From assembly GCA_002794775.1 (NCBI GenBank), contig NBAY01000010.1:496001-560000 (forward strand): 64,000 nt of DNA. Reading direction: 5' to 3'. The stretch comes from Porodaedalea pini. Lineage: Eukaryota > Basidiomycota > Agaricomycetes > Hymenochaetales > Hymenochaetaceae. Shown here one piece after another: positions 36,277 through 48,695 of the stretch (positions within the stretch are counted from its first letter, which is position 1; each line of letters begins with the position of its first letter). The notes below the pieces were generated by a model, which saw nothing but the letters and a program-made list of their open reading frames with translations, was not told the DNA's origin and did not search any database. A program made the position numbers and the translations under genes.

Positions 36277-37844
36277 ATGGGCAGCGAAGAGCTAAGCAAT
36301 GCCGTGCGTATACACCACTTGCATGTCTGGACTACGGGGACGGCAAAAAAACTAATACATATCTCTTGCCATTTGCACCTATCCTCAAGCTCGGATGGGT
36401 TTCCATAGCCTGCTGGTGCGTTTCTATTAATATTTTTCATGTGTTCATGCATTTATTCCTCATGCATTTATCTATGACCATGAAAACCAACAACGACAAA
36501 AAACGGAAACGAAAAATGGAAAATGACTCTAAAAAAACAGGATTGTGGTTTACTCTCCGCAAATAGTGGAGAACTACCAGCTCCAATCGGGAGAGGGCCT
36601 CAGCGTAGCGTTCGTCGTTGTCTGGCTCCTGGGCGACTTGTGTAACCTTGTTGGTGCGTGCGTCCATCCGTCGTAGGTTTTTTGAACGTGTGCCTCATGA
36701 TGGTGTAGGAGCGATTATGGCGGGCCTTCAGGTGAATTTCTATCGACGCCTGGAAAGTTAATATGAGTATCTTACCTGTTTGTACGCAGGCCACAGTCAT
36801 TATACTCGCGATTTATGTACGTTCTCCGTTATATCTCTTCAGTTTTTTTTTACTCATCATTTTTTGCTGGCTAGTATTCGCTATGCGACATAACCCTCCT
36901 TGCGCAGATATTCTACTATCGACGCAAACACCCCGTGCGCATCATCTCTACGCCGGAAGTCGTCCTACACACCGAAGAGGGCGAGTCGGCGCCCCTCCTC
37001 GGTGCGCGCGGCTCCGAAGTCGAAGGCGTCTCGCCGAAACGTTCGGGAGAGGAAAAGAAAGGTGAGTATGGAAAAGCGGCGCTCCGGTACGTGCTCGCGC
37101 TGTTGTTCGTGGTTGGAGTGGGGACGGTGGCGTGGTTGGTTAGCCGGCGCCATGGCGTGGAAAACGGAGGCGGAGGCGAAGGCGAAGGCGGGGAAAGAGA
37201 TGCAGGGAGAGGGAAGGACGTGATTGAATGGCGTAGCCAGGTGATTGGATGGACGAGCGCTGTTTTATATTGTGAGTACCGGATCTCTGGGGCCTTCATC
37301 TTCTGTGTGTCGGCATCCTGCTGGCGCGTAGCTGGAGTTGGAGCTTGAGTTTGTTTCTGGTATTCTTTTGGATTCGAAGGGCTAATCGGCTTTGCAGTGG
37401 GCTCGCGGATTCCTCAGATCTGTATGTCACGGTGCTTCTTCTTACGCGATCCGGAGTCTAACTCTACTGGTATGGCACGCATGCAGTGAAGAATATGAAG
37501 ACGAAGTGCGAGGGCTTGTCGCTGGCGCTGTTCATGTTTGCGATTGCGGGGAACGTCACGTACGTCCTGTCTATATGCACGGAGTCGATGGACGCGCGAC
37601 ATCTTATCGCGAATGCGTCTTGGCTTGCCGGTGCGTTTCGTCATTGATTGTCGGACAAAGCTTTCGCTTACACACACGTCTGTCCGAGTAGGCAGCGGAC
37701 TGACTGTATTCCTCGACTTGCTCGTAAGTAATTATAAACAAGTTCTAGCGTCGACCCAGTCTGACTCCGCTGCAGGTGTTGTGCCAGTTCTTCTACTTCC
37801 GCAGGGTGGAGGCAGAATTTATCACAGTGTCGGAGAGAGAGTAG
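36277..37844 (+). CDS. PQ-loop vacuolar basic amino acid transporter (Ypq family)
   Basis: Seven-helix PQ-loop membrane protein of the Ypq/Rtc2 (PQLC2) type, which exports or exchanges cationic amino acids at the vacuole. The gene is heavily split. Exon 1 is MGSEELSNA, joined to LGWVSIACW. An intron then leads to IVVYSPQIVENYQLQSGEGL, containing the first PQ loop, and on through VVVWLLGDLCNLVG. Next come IMAGLQATVIILAIY and YSLCDITLLAQIFYYRRKHP. A long hydrophilic loop follows (about 85 residues, with ESAPLLG and a Gly/Glu-rich run). The second PQ loop is in SRIPQI...KNMKTKCEGLS. The remaining helices include ALFMFAIAGNVTYVLS and TVFLDLLVLCQFFYF, and the product ends ITVSERE. Both PQ motifs are intact. 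ESAPLLG resembles the dileucine sorting signals used for vacuole delivery (inference). Confidence 0.88.
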
Positions 37845-38635
37845 CCCAGTGTGCACATGGACTAAATAAAAAGAAAAGATAGAGGGTGCAGCGTGGCGAT
37901 CGATAAGAGGAGGACTGAATGAGAATGAGATGTTGACGTGCGAACCATTGTCGCCGTATTGAGTTGCTGGACGATCTTTGTTTTCGACCACACACTACTG
38001 AGCCTCTATTATATTCCCCACATTTACTGCGTTCACCGCGGCGACATCGACATTGTCTAGCCATGGCCGTGCTCGTCGAGTATGACGCTCCACGGAGAAA
38101 GAGAGGAGAAGAAGGAGGGGTATGAAGGAATGAAGACTCGAGGCATCGCGTAGGACCTCGTGTACGAGAGCGAGGCAGAGGAGACTGCCTCGTGTCCCTG
38201 TACATCTCGCAAGAATTTGCTGCTCAACGCCTCGTGCTTGCCGCCCATCCGCTCGTGCTCTCCTCCAGAATCGAGAATGGCCAGCACCCCCGGCCATGCC
38301 CCCAACAGACACACACCCATCCCTGTCCGTCATCTTCCCCCGCCTTTAAAGTCCCAGCCGGCCTGAGCCAGTCGTCTTCTTTCTCCTCCTGCTTGCTTCG
38401 AGAGCCGTCGGACGAGGAGTGTGCATAAGGTGAGTTCTCATTGTTTTTTTGTGGCCTAAATTCTCATTTTCTCTCGTCAGGACCGGCCTCGTGCTGGACA
38501 GCGTGCGCGAGCAGCCACCACAGCTTGCACCCCGGTCGGACAAAGCGAGTCATCCATCTCTGCATTACTCTCCCTCGCCGTCCCAAGGTCCCCGCTGCGA
38601 CACGTATCAGGCCACCTGACACGCTGCGCGAGTGC

Positions 38636-41123
38636 ATGCACCGGCACAGCTCCGCGTACCCCGTCGAGGCGATGAACATGCGGGCCATCCCGTCCATGTA
38701 CTTCAGACCACCATCCCCGCACCGTTCGCGCGCATCCACCTCCCATCCCGCGATGTCCACGTCCGTGCCCGTGCCCGTACCTGTGCAATTCCAAGTACCG
38801 ACTGCACGTTCGAGTGCATCGAGTGCTGCGAGCTATCGGCCAGAGAAGGAAAGGGAGAAGAGAACGCCCGGGTCCGTGCCGATGTCACCGGCAATGAGGA
38901 GGGCGAGAGCAGCAGCAGCAGCTCCGGCAGCTCGAGAGGGTATGGGGCGAGTGCATCATATCACTATCGACAGGACCCTCAACCTCAGTTGCAGCGTCGG
39001 ACATCGACATCGACAACAGCCCCTGCGTCGTCGTCATCATCCTCGCGGACGCGTTCCCGGCGTCAGTCCATAAGCCAGGGCTCTAATCCATATTCGGCCT
39101 CACGCAGAGAAAAGGCCGGCGAGCCCAATACTAATTCAATACCACACCTGCGGGAAGCACTCAACACGCTCGAGTCACAAATGGCGAGCCTGCAGTTCGA
39201 GCGGCAGAAACTTGAAACGCGTCTGGAGAACGCCGTACGTCAGCAATCGCCCGTGCTCCGGCTACCCGGAGAGCTCTTGGGTACGATCTTTGAGATCGGC
39301 GTGCACCATGCCGAGGCAGAGGATGCCCTGCTGCTCTCGACGCTGATGCGCGTGTGCAAGGACTGGACAGACATCGCGCTCAACACGCCCGTGCTCTGGT
39401 CGCGGATCCTCATCGACAGCCCCGCGAGCCTCCCGAAGGCACGGCGCAAGCTCGCTCGCTCCCGCGCCGTCCCACTCGACATCACAATCCAATTTGGACC
39501 AACGGTGGATGCCGATGCACGCATGCGCGGTGGGCAGGGTGGACAGGGCCAGGCGGTGATCGAGACGGTCGTGCATGCGCTCGACCTGCTGCAGCCCGCA
39601 CTCTGGCGCTGGCGCACGTTCCGCCTCGCCGTCCCGACACACGCGCACGCGGCGGCCGTGCTGTCGCAATGCACCGAGCCCGCGCCGCTGCTCGAGGTGC
39701 TCGCCGTGCAGGTGCACCACGTCCTGCACGACGCTGTGCGGACTTCCCGCTCGCAGCGGCATGCACCGCTGAGTCTGAACTCATTCATGGATGAAGACGC
39801 GGGTGCGGTGTTGTTTGGTGGACAGGTCCCGCGTCTGCGCGCCTGTGCGCTCACGTCGTTTGATGCTGGGTGGGGCGGTGCCGTGATGCGTGGTCTGACT
39901 GTACTGAGGCTCGGTGGGTTTTGGAACGGAGCTGCACCCAGCATACGCACGCTTGTCGACGTACTGCGCGCCTGTCCCGCCCTTGAAGAACTTGCATTGA
40001 GGAACATGTCGGACGTCGAGGGGGAAGCAGGGAACGAGAGCTGTACATGTTACGACTTCGACGGCTCACACAAACCCATGCGCTCACACTCCCATTCCCA
40101 TTCCCATTCGCACTCGCACTCGCTGTACCCGCGCGAGTCCGACATGGTGCACCTCGCGCGGCTGAAGACGGCGTCATTCTACTACGCAGGCGCGGCGCGC
40201 ACGGCGGGGCTGCTCGCGCAGCTGTCGTTTCCCGCGCTGGAGCGGCTCGAGTTCGCGTACCTCGACAACCTGACACCCGCGCTGACGCATCTGAAGCGGC
40301 AGGCGTACTCGCTTAGCTCGGGTTTTGGTGGGGAGGCTGGGAAATGGGTGAGAGAAGGAACGAGGATGGGGGAGGGAGTGGGAATGGGAATGGGAATGAG
40401 GACGGGACTCCCGCTGGTGGCGTTGCGTATTGAGAGCTGTTTGTTCAACGAGCTGAAGCTTGTGAGGCTCCTACGACGCCTCCCGACGCTACGCAAGCTC
40501 GAGCTCGTGGATGTCGAAGACGTGTCGGCGAGTTTCCTCAACGTAAGCCTGCTCTTTCTTTCCGCTCTCTTCATTCATTCCATTTCCAACTTCTAACTCA
40601 TCTTGGACTCGCAGGGCCTCTCAGCACCGCAGCCCTCCTCCGGAGCAGGGCAGGAATGGATCTGCCCGGCGCTCGACACGCTCAGCTTCGACGGGTGCAG
40701 CGCCCTCTCGTGGGACGCACTGCGCGCGCTCGTCGAGGCGCGGCTTCCAGCATCAGCGAGTGCGGACGCGCGGCTGCTCGGACCTGCGCGTTCGGGGTCC
40801 ACGACGAGCTCGAGCGCGTCGGCATATGCAGCCGCGCAGCGCTCGTCGTCTTCGTCCTCGCTCTCGCTAGCGCCGAGCGCGCGTGTGAGTCGCGCGAGCA
40901 GCGCGGTGCGGGGTGATGATTTCGGGCAAGGAACAGGGACGGGAATGGGATAGGAATGGGAATGGGGACAGGTGGGCCGTGCCGCTTGCGCGTCGTGGAC
41001 CTGACGCGCTGCCCGCAGATCAGCAAGGAGATGGTGGCGTGGCTGCGGATGTACGTTGCGGAGGTGCGCGTGCGGTGCGAGGCTGCGCAGACGTATTGGG
41101 GCGAGTTTGGGTTCGCGCCGTAG
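38636..41123 (+). CDS. F-box-like domain protein with leucine-rich repeats
   Basis: Probable substrate adaptor of an SCF-type ubiquitin ligase, of the F-box-like class expanded in Agaricomycetes. The likely start is the ATG at 38636 (MHRHSSAYPVEAMNM). A Ser/Arg-rich N-terminus requires one short intron near 38870-38925 to change frame. A coiled-coil stretch follows (LNTLESQMASLQFERQKLET), then the F-box-like core LRLPGELLGTIFEIGVHH with MRVCKDWTDIALNTPVLW. After it come Leu-rich stretches such as LRACPALEELALRNM and LPTLRKLELVDVEDVS. A Ser-His alternating run is encoded near 40085-40125. Introns lie at about 40543-40614 and 40884-40954. The second restores the frame for VVDLTRCPQISKEMVAWLR and the end YWGEFGFAP. 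The N-terminus is the least certain part. Confidence 0.78.
40085..40124 (+). repeat. Ser-His codon repeat inside the F-box-like gene
   Basis: A short run of alternating CAC/CAT and TCC/TCG codons encodes about seven Ser-His pairs in the protein. It is a typical slippage-prone in-frame microsatellite and probably an unstructured surface loop. Confidence 0.7.
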
Positions 41124-41944
41124 AGGCTTGGGCTTTGAACTCTCTTTTGGTTCGTATTCGAGGTGCTTCGTTACGACCTCTGATGAACGCAAATGCTCTG
41201 CTTTTTTCTTATTTTGCTCCTTTTTTTTTTGTCTCGTTCTTGTTCTTATCGTGCTTTGTCTCTCACCTTTCATCTTGACACGATCCAACTTCCCAGTTTC
41301 TTGCAGCACCACAAATTAGATTTTCTTGCGCTACCCACCTCTTATTCCCCAAATTCCCAAACACAATCTTGCTTTTTTGCATTATTTCTTTTCTTTTTTT
41401 TCTCGCAATCTTCTTTATGCACACTATGTACACCGCCAGCCCTTCTCCCCTTTCATTCATCCGTTCACACTGCTTTCGACTGTGCATGTCTAATTGTCTT
41501 GCCTTCTTGTTTATGATGGTGTGTCCCGCAACGGCTCTTGATGTATTAATATTATACCAATCACATATTTGTGGATTTTCATGACAAGATGTGTGTGTCA
41601 CTGTAGGTGCTTAGTGCGGCCATGTGATCTCCGCTCGGCGTACGCGTGTCTCGAATACAAATATACGGTGTACATCGCCCATAACTTATCTCTCAACGTC
41701 GACCAATCCAGGGCTTGAACAACGTCCATGTGCACGCGCAGGGACCGTCGACGCCGCGCGGATGGCGATAAAGAGGCTCCGGGTCGGTATATATTTTTAT
41801 ATTTATATGCAGGGATGCGGGGATGCAGACTGCAGCCTGCAGGGTAATCTCGAGCCCATTGGACGTTCTCGTCCCCCGACTCTCAAAGTCCTGCTCCGTT
41901 TCGTCCGCTGAAGCCATAGAGCGCGAACATCGGCAAGAGACAAG
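41124..41944. other. intergenic region
   Basis: About 800 bases between two plus-strand genes. The first part is pyrimidine-rich (41.2-41.45 kb). The second part should hold the phosphatase promoter, with an AT-rich TATATATTTTTATATTTATA stretch near 41790-41810. No coding feature is supported. Confidence 0.4.
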
Positions 41945-44138
41945 ATGCAGGTGCTGTCGATGAGCTTCAGGGTGTTTCAGTTCACGTTCACGGCGCTCGT
42001 GTTGGCGACGCTGCAGGTGCAGGCGGCGTTCGACGTGAAGAATCACTTGGGGAACCTGTCGCCGTATTTCACGCCCGAGCCTGCTGCGGGCCTCGTCGGC
42101 GGGCTCGCGACGGGCATGCCAAGCGCGTGTTCGCTTGAGCAGGTCCAGTTAGTGCGTCTTCGTTGCATTGTTCAGTAATCTCCGCGCTGAATATGCATGT
42201 ACTTGCTTGCGCGATGTACAACAGATGCACCGACACGGCTCGCGTCTCCCGCTGGCAACCGAGCTCATGTACACGCAGAACCTCTCGGCTTTGCTCAACA
42301 CGCCGAACATCTCCGCGGCGCTCGACGCGCGCGCCCTCCCGGACGCGTGGGCGTTCGTGCAGGGCGCGAAGCGCTGGAGTAACGTGCTGGGGACGAACAA
42401 CCTTACGGCCCCCGGGCGGAGAGAGAATTTCGACCACGGCGTGCAGTGCGTGTGTGTTTCGTACTGTGCTTTGAATGTTTTTGATTATGATAGAGGTGCT
42501 GAGAAAGGGGATTTTATACTTGATTATAGGTTTAGACTGGCATATCCTGATATGCCGTTCGAGCATATCCTGGCGGGTGATCAAGATCGAGTGCGTTCCA
42601 AACTTTCAGGGCTGATTTCGCTTTCTAATGTCCTTTCAGGTGGTCGAGTCCGCAGAATGGTTCCGCGCAGGCTCTTCGGGCGGTACGAGGACGACATCTC
42701 GTCCCTCTCGCTCATCGAAGAAGACAACGTCACCATCTCGTCCAGTACGTTTTTTCCCCCTTCATCTCCTTCATTACGAACGACCTCTCATATGTTGTTC
42801 TGTAAAGTCACCCCGTCAGATACGTGTCCCAAATGGAGCTACAACTTCGGGCAAGATCTCGTCGACGAGTGGGGGACGGTGTACCTTCCACCGATCGCGA
42901 AGCGCATAAACAAGGTACTCGCGCCTGTAGAGCTCTCTACTAATGATGTGCGTTTTTCCCTTTCCCCTTTTATCTTATTCCTTGGACTTTAGATTGGTGT
43001 GTGTTGTTGTTGCTAAACTGTTCTGCTGCACAGGTGCATGGAGCGCTGTACGCGTGCGCGTACGAGCTTGCGGCGTTCGGAAATACGACGTGGTGTGATG
43101 TTTTCACGCCGAGCGAGATCAAGAACTTCGAGTATGAGTACGTAACATTCTACGACTTGTTTCTGTCGTCTCGTATATCGATTTGAACCTCGGTTCAGGC
43201 TCGACCTGCTGATGCGAGGTGCGTTTGGGTACGGCCTTCCGGACGATATGGGCCCTGTTCTCGGGTACGCAGCACTCCGTACATCTACTTCGCAGGGCTT
43301 GTTCTCAACCTTGCCTTACATTGAAATGTGTATATATTACCTTTAGCTCACTCTTTGTGACGAACCTCGTTGACCGGTCAGCTCACGCATAAATTTCTAT
43401 TTGGCTCAAAGAAAAAACTCATTTGTATCTTCCTTTCCGTCTAGCCTAACGAACTCGACCGCCAACAAGACCTACATCGAGTTCGGGCACGACACGACCA
43501 TCGACTTCGCGCTCACCGCGCTGGGGCTCGCCGAGTACGCTTCACTTCCCTTTCCCTTTCCTTCTTTCCCACTCCCTCCTTCTTATTCTCAGAAATACTG
43601 AGATATTTTATGGATGGCCTGGTTTGCCAGAGACAAAACGTACCCGGCGAGAGGACCCGCGAACCCGAATCGCAAGTGGCGCACGACGTTCCAGGTACCG
43701 TTCGCCGCGATGATGGTCTGGGAGAAATGGAACTGCGGCGAATCCTCGTGCGTTCTCTTTTCCTTCCTTCCTTCCTTCCTTCCTTCCTTCCTTCCTCTTC
43801 TCCCTCTCCTCTTCACCTTCTCCTCCCTCTCCCCTCTGCATTAGTCGCCCCACACTATCCGAAATACAAGTCCTCCTTCAAGTCCGCTCTTCGGAAATTT
43901 ATCCAACATCATGGTATCATTGGTATCATGGTACTAACCCTTCCTTGCATCACTGCGTAGAACGAAAGTGCGCCTCCTACTAAACGGCGCACCCTTCTCG
44001 CTCGCGCCGATCTGCGCGGCGGACGCAAAGACGGGCGTGTGCGAGCTCGATGCATTCGTCGAGGGGACGGTGGAAATACGGAAGGTGGCGTGGGGCGACG
44101 CGACGTGGAACTCGACGTGCGGAGATCCTGGGTTCTGA
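41945..44138 (+). pseudogene. histidine acid phosphatase / phytase-like gene with an apparent frameshift
   Basis: A secreted phosphatase of the histidine acid phosphatase clan, able in the family to release phosphate from phytate or other esters. Start at 41945: signal peptide-like MSFRVFQFTFTALVLATLQV. The catalytic RHGxRxP motif appears in MHRHGSRLPLATE, right after an intron, and the distal HD motif in IEFGHDTTIDFALTALGLA. Between them lie WAFVQGAKRWSNVLG, FEHILAGDQDR, CPKWSYNFGQDLVDEWG, VYLPPIAKRINK and VHGALYACAYELAAFGN. The product ends WNSTCGDPGF. About 8-9 exons. Odd: in one exon the frame of VVESAEWFRAG and that of LFGRYEDDISSLSLIEEDNV differ by one base at about 42673. Both pieces belong to the conserved family sequence. 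Either a recent one-base deletion broke the gene or the sequence has an error. Everything else looks intact. Confidence 0.75.
43759..43796 (+). repeat. (TTCC)n microsatellite in phosphatase intron
   Basis: A run of about nine TTCC units within the intron that follows WEKWNCGESS. It is pyrimidine-only, close to the donor side, and does not disturb the exons. Confidence 0.85.
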
Positions 44139-45273
44139 TTGAAGATAATGAGGGGAGATGAGGGATGAGGGAGCGTAGAGAAATGTGATGTGTGTGTGGG
44201 GGGGGGGGGGTGTTGAACGTCGAAAGTTGAGATGGATTTATTTGAGAGTACTTACTAGTGTCGACGACTGGAACTGATGAAAGAACCCAACGAGATTCGG
44301 GACACGGTCGCATCTCAAAGTTCCTCAAGATTTCAAGCCTAAGCACGAAGCTGTCGGCGAGTTCGTGAAACTTCGGCGTCAATTACCGGTATAATGACAG
44401 GTTTATAGCGTAGGACGCGGCAGCGTTGACGTTGCTGGTACAGTATATACGTACATCTCGAAGCTAATGCACGCGTTCTCTTTTCCTCCATAGAATGCAA
44501 AAAGGTGTACAAGGGACTCGGAGTCCCAGTCATTGAGTCATTGCCCATGCGAAGGAAAGGAATATAAGAAATGTTTGTCTTCATGCCTGCAGCACTGTTC
44601 CAATCTGAAAGCTAACCTAGATCTTTTGCTTCGGCGTCTGCAAATATCAATTATCGCAGGCGACGCCCTGAGTTTTCATACGGATATGCAGCGAAAAGAT
44701 GTCACTGAGAGTAGGAAGGGGGGAAATGGGGAGGGGGAAGCATACAATTTGTAGATGGTTTATTACTATAGAACGCGATTTGCTACATATAGTTCCAATA
44801 CGGAAAATTCAACCAGTTTATACTGTACATATATTTTGCAGCTTGTCAGGTAGAGAGCGCCTTCGACTTGTTCAATCTCCCAAGTCCTAAAGAGGAGAAT
44901 ATTTGCATAACTCAGTCTTGTTTGTGTGGAAGGAACAGTGGTGGGGAGCATTTAGGGAAGAAGTGATTCAAATACTGTAACTAAAGTGAAGTTACCACGA
45001 TCCCAAATAGCTGGTCACGTGCACAGGACGCGTCGTCGCGGTGACTCTGTTTTCCGTCGATCATCCCGAGTCGGACATTCAAAAAAGTCGCAGAAACAAC
45101 TATACAATTCACGAACTGGACGAACACAAGACATAATTCATGACAGACGGCGATATAAACGATCTAAAATCTCTTTCCAGCGCCGAACATTTGGTATGTC
45201 AGCAGACTGATAAAAAAACTCCTAACTAACAGCAAGAGTCGAAGCGACGACGATGTCCCAAAATCAGTCCACA
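44139..45273. other. intergenic region with poly-G tract
   Basis: About 1.1 kb between the convergent phosphatase and P450 copy 3 genes. A 13-base G homopolymer preceded by GT repeats lies at about 44190-44210. No coding feature is recognised. Confidence 0.5.
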
Positions 45274-47612
45274 TCATTTACCAACAATGGAGACTTTCAG
45301 GGGGACTTGCGCTTTGTATCCACCCTCATCTTTGACAATAGGATGGTAAAGGGTACCCATCGCCCAATATGTCTCGGGGCCTGGCTCGAAGACAAATTTC
45401 TCAAGGAGCATTGATAATGACAGTTCTATTAAAACAAGATAAAAGCACAGTTAGTACTGAGGTTCCACCATTATATGTTCAGTATCTCACTCATTTCCGC
45501 TTCAGCAAACTTGAGACCACTAAAAAAATCTCAGTAACAAGAACAGGGCGACACGGAACTCCTGCTCACATGCACGCTCTTCCACCGCCGAGGAATGTCA
45601 TCCTAAGATATACATTCATTTTGAGGATGATTTTTAAGTGTCATATGTATAGGACTTACATTTTTGAATAGACGCCAGGTAGATGCGCATCGTCTACACT
45701 CTTCGGCAATGGCTCCAACCAGCGTTCGGGCTTCCACTCGTCCGCGTCCTCGCCCCAAATTGCTTTGCTCCTGTTCGCACCGAGGATAGAGATGTGAACG
45801 GTCGTATTCTTCTTTATATGTATCTCCTTAATCTCCGACTTCCCGTCGATGGATTTAATCGGCCAAAGGAGTGGGAGGACAGTATCCTTTCTAGTTCTGT
45901 CATGTCCAGCAGATGTAAGCGAGTGCCTCCAATACAATTCAAAAAACTGGCGTGAGCCTTACGTTCGACCTATATGTGGGAGTGGTGGATAGACACGCAT
46001 GGTCTCGCGGCAGACTGCGTCGAGATAAGGCAAGGCCATGAGCATATCGTAGTCGAGATCCCCATGCTCCTTGCGAGCGGCTGTGACTTCGTCGCGGAGT
46101 TTAGACTGTGCCTCCTGGTTTTCCGACAAGATATGGAGTATACGGCTCACGGCAAGCGTCGTTGTATCGTGTCCGGTGAGAATGAATGTACTAAAATGCG
46201 TTAGTATTTGCTATTCACTTGTCTTTCTGGCTCTCAGAGAGAAATGTACTCACCTCATATGAGCCAAGAGCTCCGAGTCGGGCAAGCTAGTTGCTCCATT
46301 TGCGCTTAAGTTCGCCGTCACTGTGATAATTCGTCAGTTCAATTGATGACGCTGTAAAACGAGAGTGAGCTCACTCAAAACGCTCATTACATCCTTTCCG
46401 CTTCCGATCTGTGCGTGCGTGGCCTCGTCGCCATTCTGCAGGGCTTGTCGCTTCCCTTGGAGAATTTCCTTCGAATGATTCTCGATTGTACTAATAATCG
46501 TCACAAGGCTTCTGACCGATCTCAAAGGAATCATCTCCACGACCTTTCGTCGAAACGACGGGGATCCGAGCTTGACTGCCTGCGGGAGAAACTGGAAAAG
46601 GTAGTTGAACTTGTCCAACAGAGGACTGGTGGAAGCAAATATGAGATTCGAGTAAGCACTGCAGATGGAACTCCAAATACCCGAAAGCCTTTATAGCCTC
46701 GCTGAACGCGTTCGTCTGTCGTTCGTCGAGAGTGTCAAAAGAGTAGCCAAGTACTCCCTGACCGATGTACTCGAGTATAGCGCGGGAGATCCAGTTCATG
46801 ACGTCGATATGCTGTTTGTCTTTTGAAACCTCGTTCTCAAGTACAACACATAGCTGATGCAATAAAACAGCTTTACTATCAGTTGATCAGATATAATCGG
46901 AAGGCTAACACACCTTGTGAGCAATAGGATAAAAAACGGGATTGAGGTCACGCATGTGCTTGGGGGAGAAAACCGGGTTAAGCATTTTGCGCTGCCTTTT
47001 GTGGTCCTCACCTGAAAACCATTCGAATGTATGGCGATCAGTAATGCAACACATATCTGTTAAGTAGCGTGGGAAATTCACCAAGGGTGGATAGAAGACT
47101 TGGTCCAAGCGTAAGTCTGTTCATACTGAGTGGATGTCAATTCATGCCTACATCTTCTCGTATACGCAGCACTCACGTGAGACACGTCTCTGATTCCTCA
47201 TAGATATATTGGTCCTTGACGCAAATATGATGCAAAGCAAGTGGATCAGACACGTAAAGTTGTTGATCCTGCAGATGGGTCATTGTTTATGTGTGGGACT
47301 GCCAAAAATCGGATAACAGCACTCACTCCAAACATCATGTCAAGGCGGACAGCTCCTCCGTATTTCCTATACAGTCCCTCATGAAACTTCCAGCATTCTG
47401 CATTGAAGAATCGATCGAAGTTGCCTGTCACATGCCGTCAGTCTTGAGATTCTTCTACTTCGACATCTGTGGTACATACCCTTCCACCAAGATGGGCGAT
47501 GCGGTCCAGGTATATGCGATACAGAACCTCGGGAGGCAAAGGAGCGAAGGGCATGCCATAAAGCAACAACTGCAATAGAGGCCACAATGATTTGAGAAGA
47601 AGATGACTCCAT
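45274..47612 (-). CDS. cytochrome P450, copy 3
   Basis: Third member of the local P450 family, some 20 kb from copies 1 and 2. The start at 47612 gives MESSSSQIIVASIAVVALWH (membrane anchor), then SHIPGPHRPSWWKG. The body shows RKMLNPVFSPKHMRD, MNWISRAILEYIGQGVLGYS, the I-helix region followed by SRILHILSENQEAQSKLRDE, the ExxR motif in CRETMRVYPP, WKPERWLEPLPKS and the heme loop FLGGGRACIGLKFAEAEM, split by the same intron as in the other copies. The I-helix threonine segment is present (TGHDTTLAVSR). The last exon encodes FEPGPETYWAMGTLYHPIV and the end is VSIVGK. The frame looks complete. Its promoter, however, appears displaced about 3.3 kb by an inserted repeat element starting 24 bases upstream of the ATG, so expression may be lost or changed. 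Confidence 0.88.
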
Positions 47613-47635
47613 GTGTGGGGAATTGGCTAAGGAAA

Positions 47636-47652
47636 CATCAGGAAAACCCTCC
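47636..47652 (+). repeat. left terminal inverted repeat, 17 bases
   Basis: Reads CATCAGGAAAACCCTCC. It is the exact reverse complement of the 17 bases at 50878-50894 and lies 24 bases upstream of the P450 copy 3 start codon. Confidence 0.8.
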
Positions 47653-48077
47653 CAAGCGGAAAAAGATAGAATTGGCTTAGAATACAATAATACTGGTAGA
47701 ATATTCTGGAATGATATTAGAATGTGCTCGGACTCAGCAAGCTTGTTCAGAATTGGATGGAATTGAGGTGAATTCTGGAGCTCTGTTGGAATTTTCTGGA
47801 ATCAGCAAGCCGAACATTTGGAATTGAACAGAATCGGCAGCTTGAAATTTAGAATATAGATAGAAAAATGATACACCTCATAGATTCTATGGAATTTTGT
47901 AGAATAAAAAATTGATTGTGGAATTCATTAGATTCTGCCATGGCTTGACACAGGTGCAGGTACTAGATTGGCTTCTTGGACCTATACTGGGTCCCATGAA
48001 CTATCTGCAGGTTACAGTGTTTTTCATAAGTCTTGAGACATGCATATGTGAAGATCACAAAATTTGAGCATTTCAGC

Positions 48078-48695
48078 ACCTCAAAAACCTGTTAAATCCA
48101 TATCTCTGTCAATTCTTCACAGAATCATTTCAAAAATGTTGCCAAATTCATTTTTCAACAGCTTCTGAATGTTTGTGAGCTTAGTAGACAGAAGGTGGAA
48201 TATTGAGGCTGCAGTAGTGAGAATGGGTGTTTTTCTAGAAAAACTCCTTCCCAGATTTTTCCTGAGCTCAATTTTGAAGCTAATGACATGAAACTTGTTG
48301 GAGAATGGTCTATATACTATACTGTTGATGTTATGAGGAATGAACTAGAGTGAATGTCTCCTCTTGTTCTGTTTGACTGTTGTGCTGAAACCCTCAAACT
48401 CATCCAAATTTGCTTGACTCAGACAGTTGTCAAAAAATTGCCTGCACTGTTATAAGCCATCTATAATTTAATATAAAGTATAGATACCATTCTCCAACAA
48501 GGTTCATGTCATTAGCTTCAAAATTGAGCTCAGGAAAAATCTGGGAAGGAGGTTTTCTCAAAAAACACCCATTTTCACTACTGCAGTCTCAATATTCCAC
48601 CTTCTGTCCTCTAAGCTCACATAAATTAAGAAACTTTTCTGAAGAGTTTTTGTGAAGAATTGAGTGAGATATGATGTATTTTGTATTTGGAGGCA
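48078..48695. repeat. large fold-back (inverted) repeat
   Basis: Two arms of roughly 210-230 bases around a spacer of about 170. The inner 137 bases of each arm (48175-48311 and 48483-48620) match at well over 90 percent. Examples are GAGCTCAATTTTGAAGCTAA on the left and its complement on the right. The outer parts are more diverged. A transcript through it would form a long hairpin. It may be a fold-back transposon nested in the larger element. Confidence 0.75.

Noticed and set aside
36366..36566. Separate small ORF starting MPFAPILKLGWVSIACW
   Set aside because: LGWVSIACW is an exon of the PQ-loop transporter. The rest of the ORF is its following intron, which ends at the acceptor before IVVYSPQI.
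36763..37844. PQ-loop gene lacking its first PQ motif
   Set aside because: The longest open frame omits it, but small upstream exons restore the full first repeat.
38464..38794. Minus-strand frames opposite the F-box-like gene start
   Set aside because: Antisense of coding sequence, with no motif and no splice partners.
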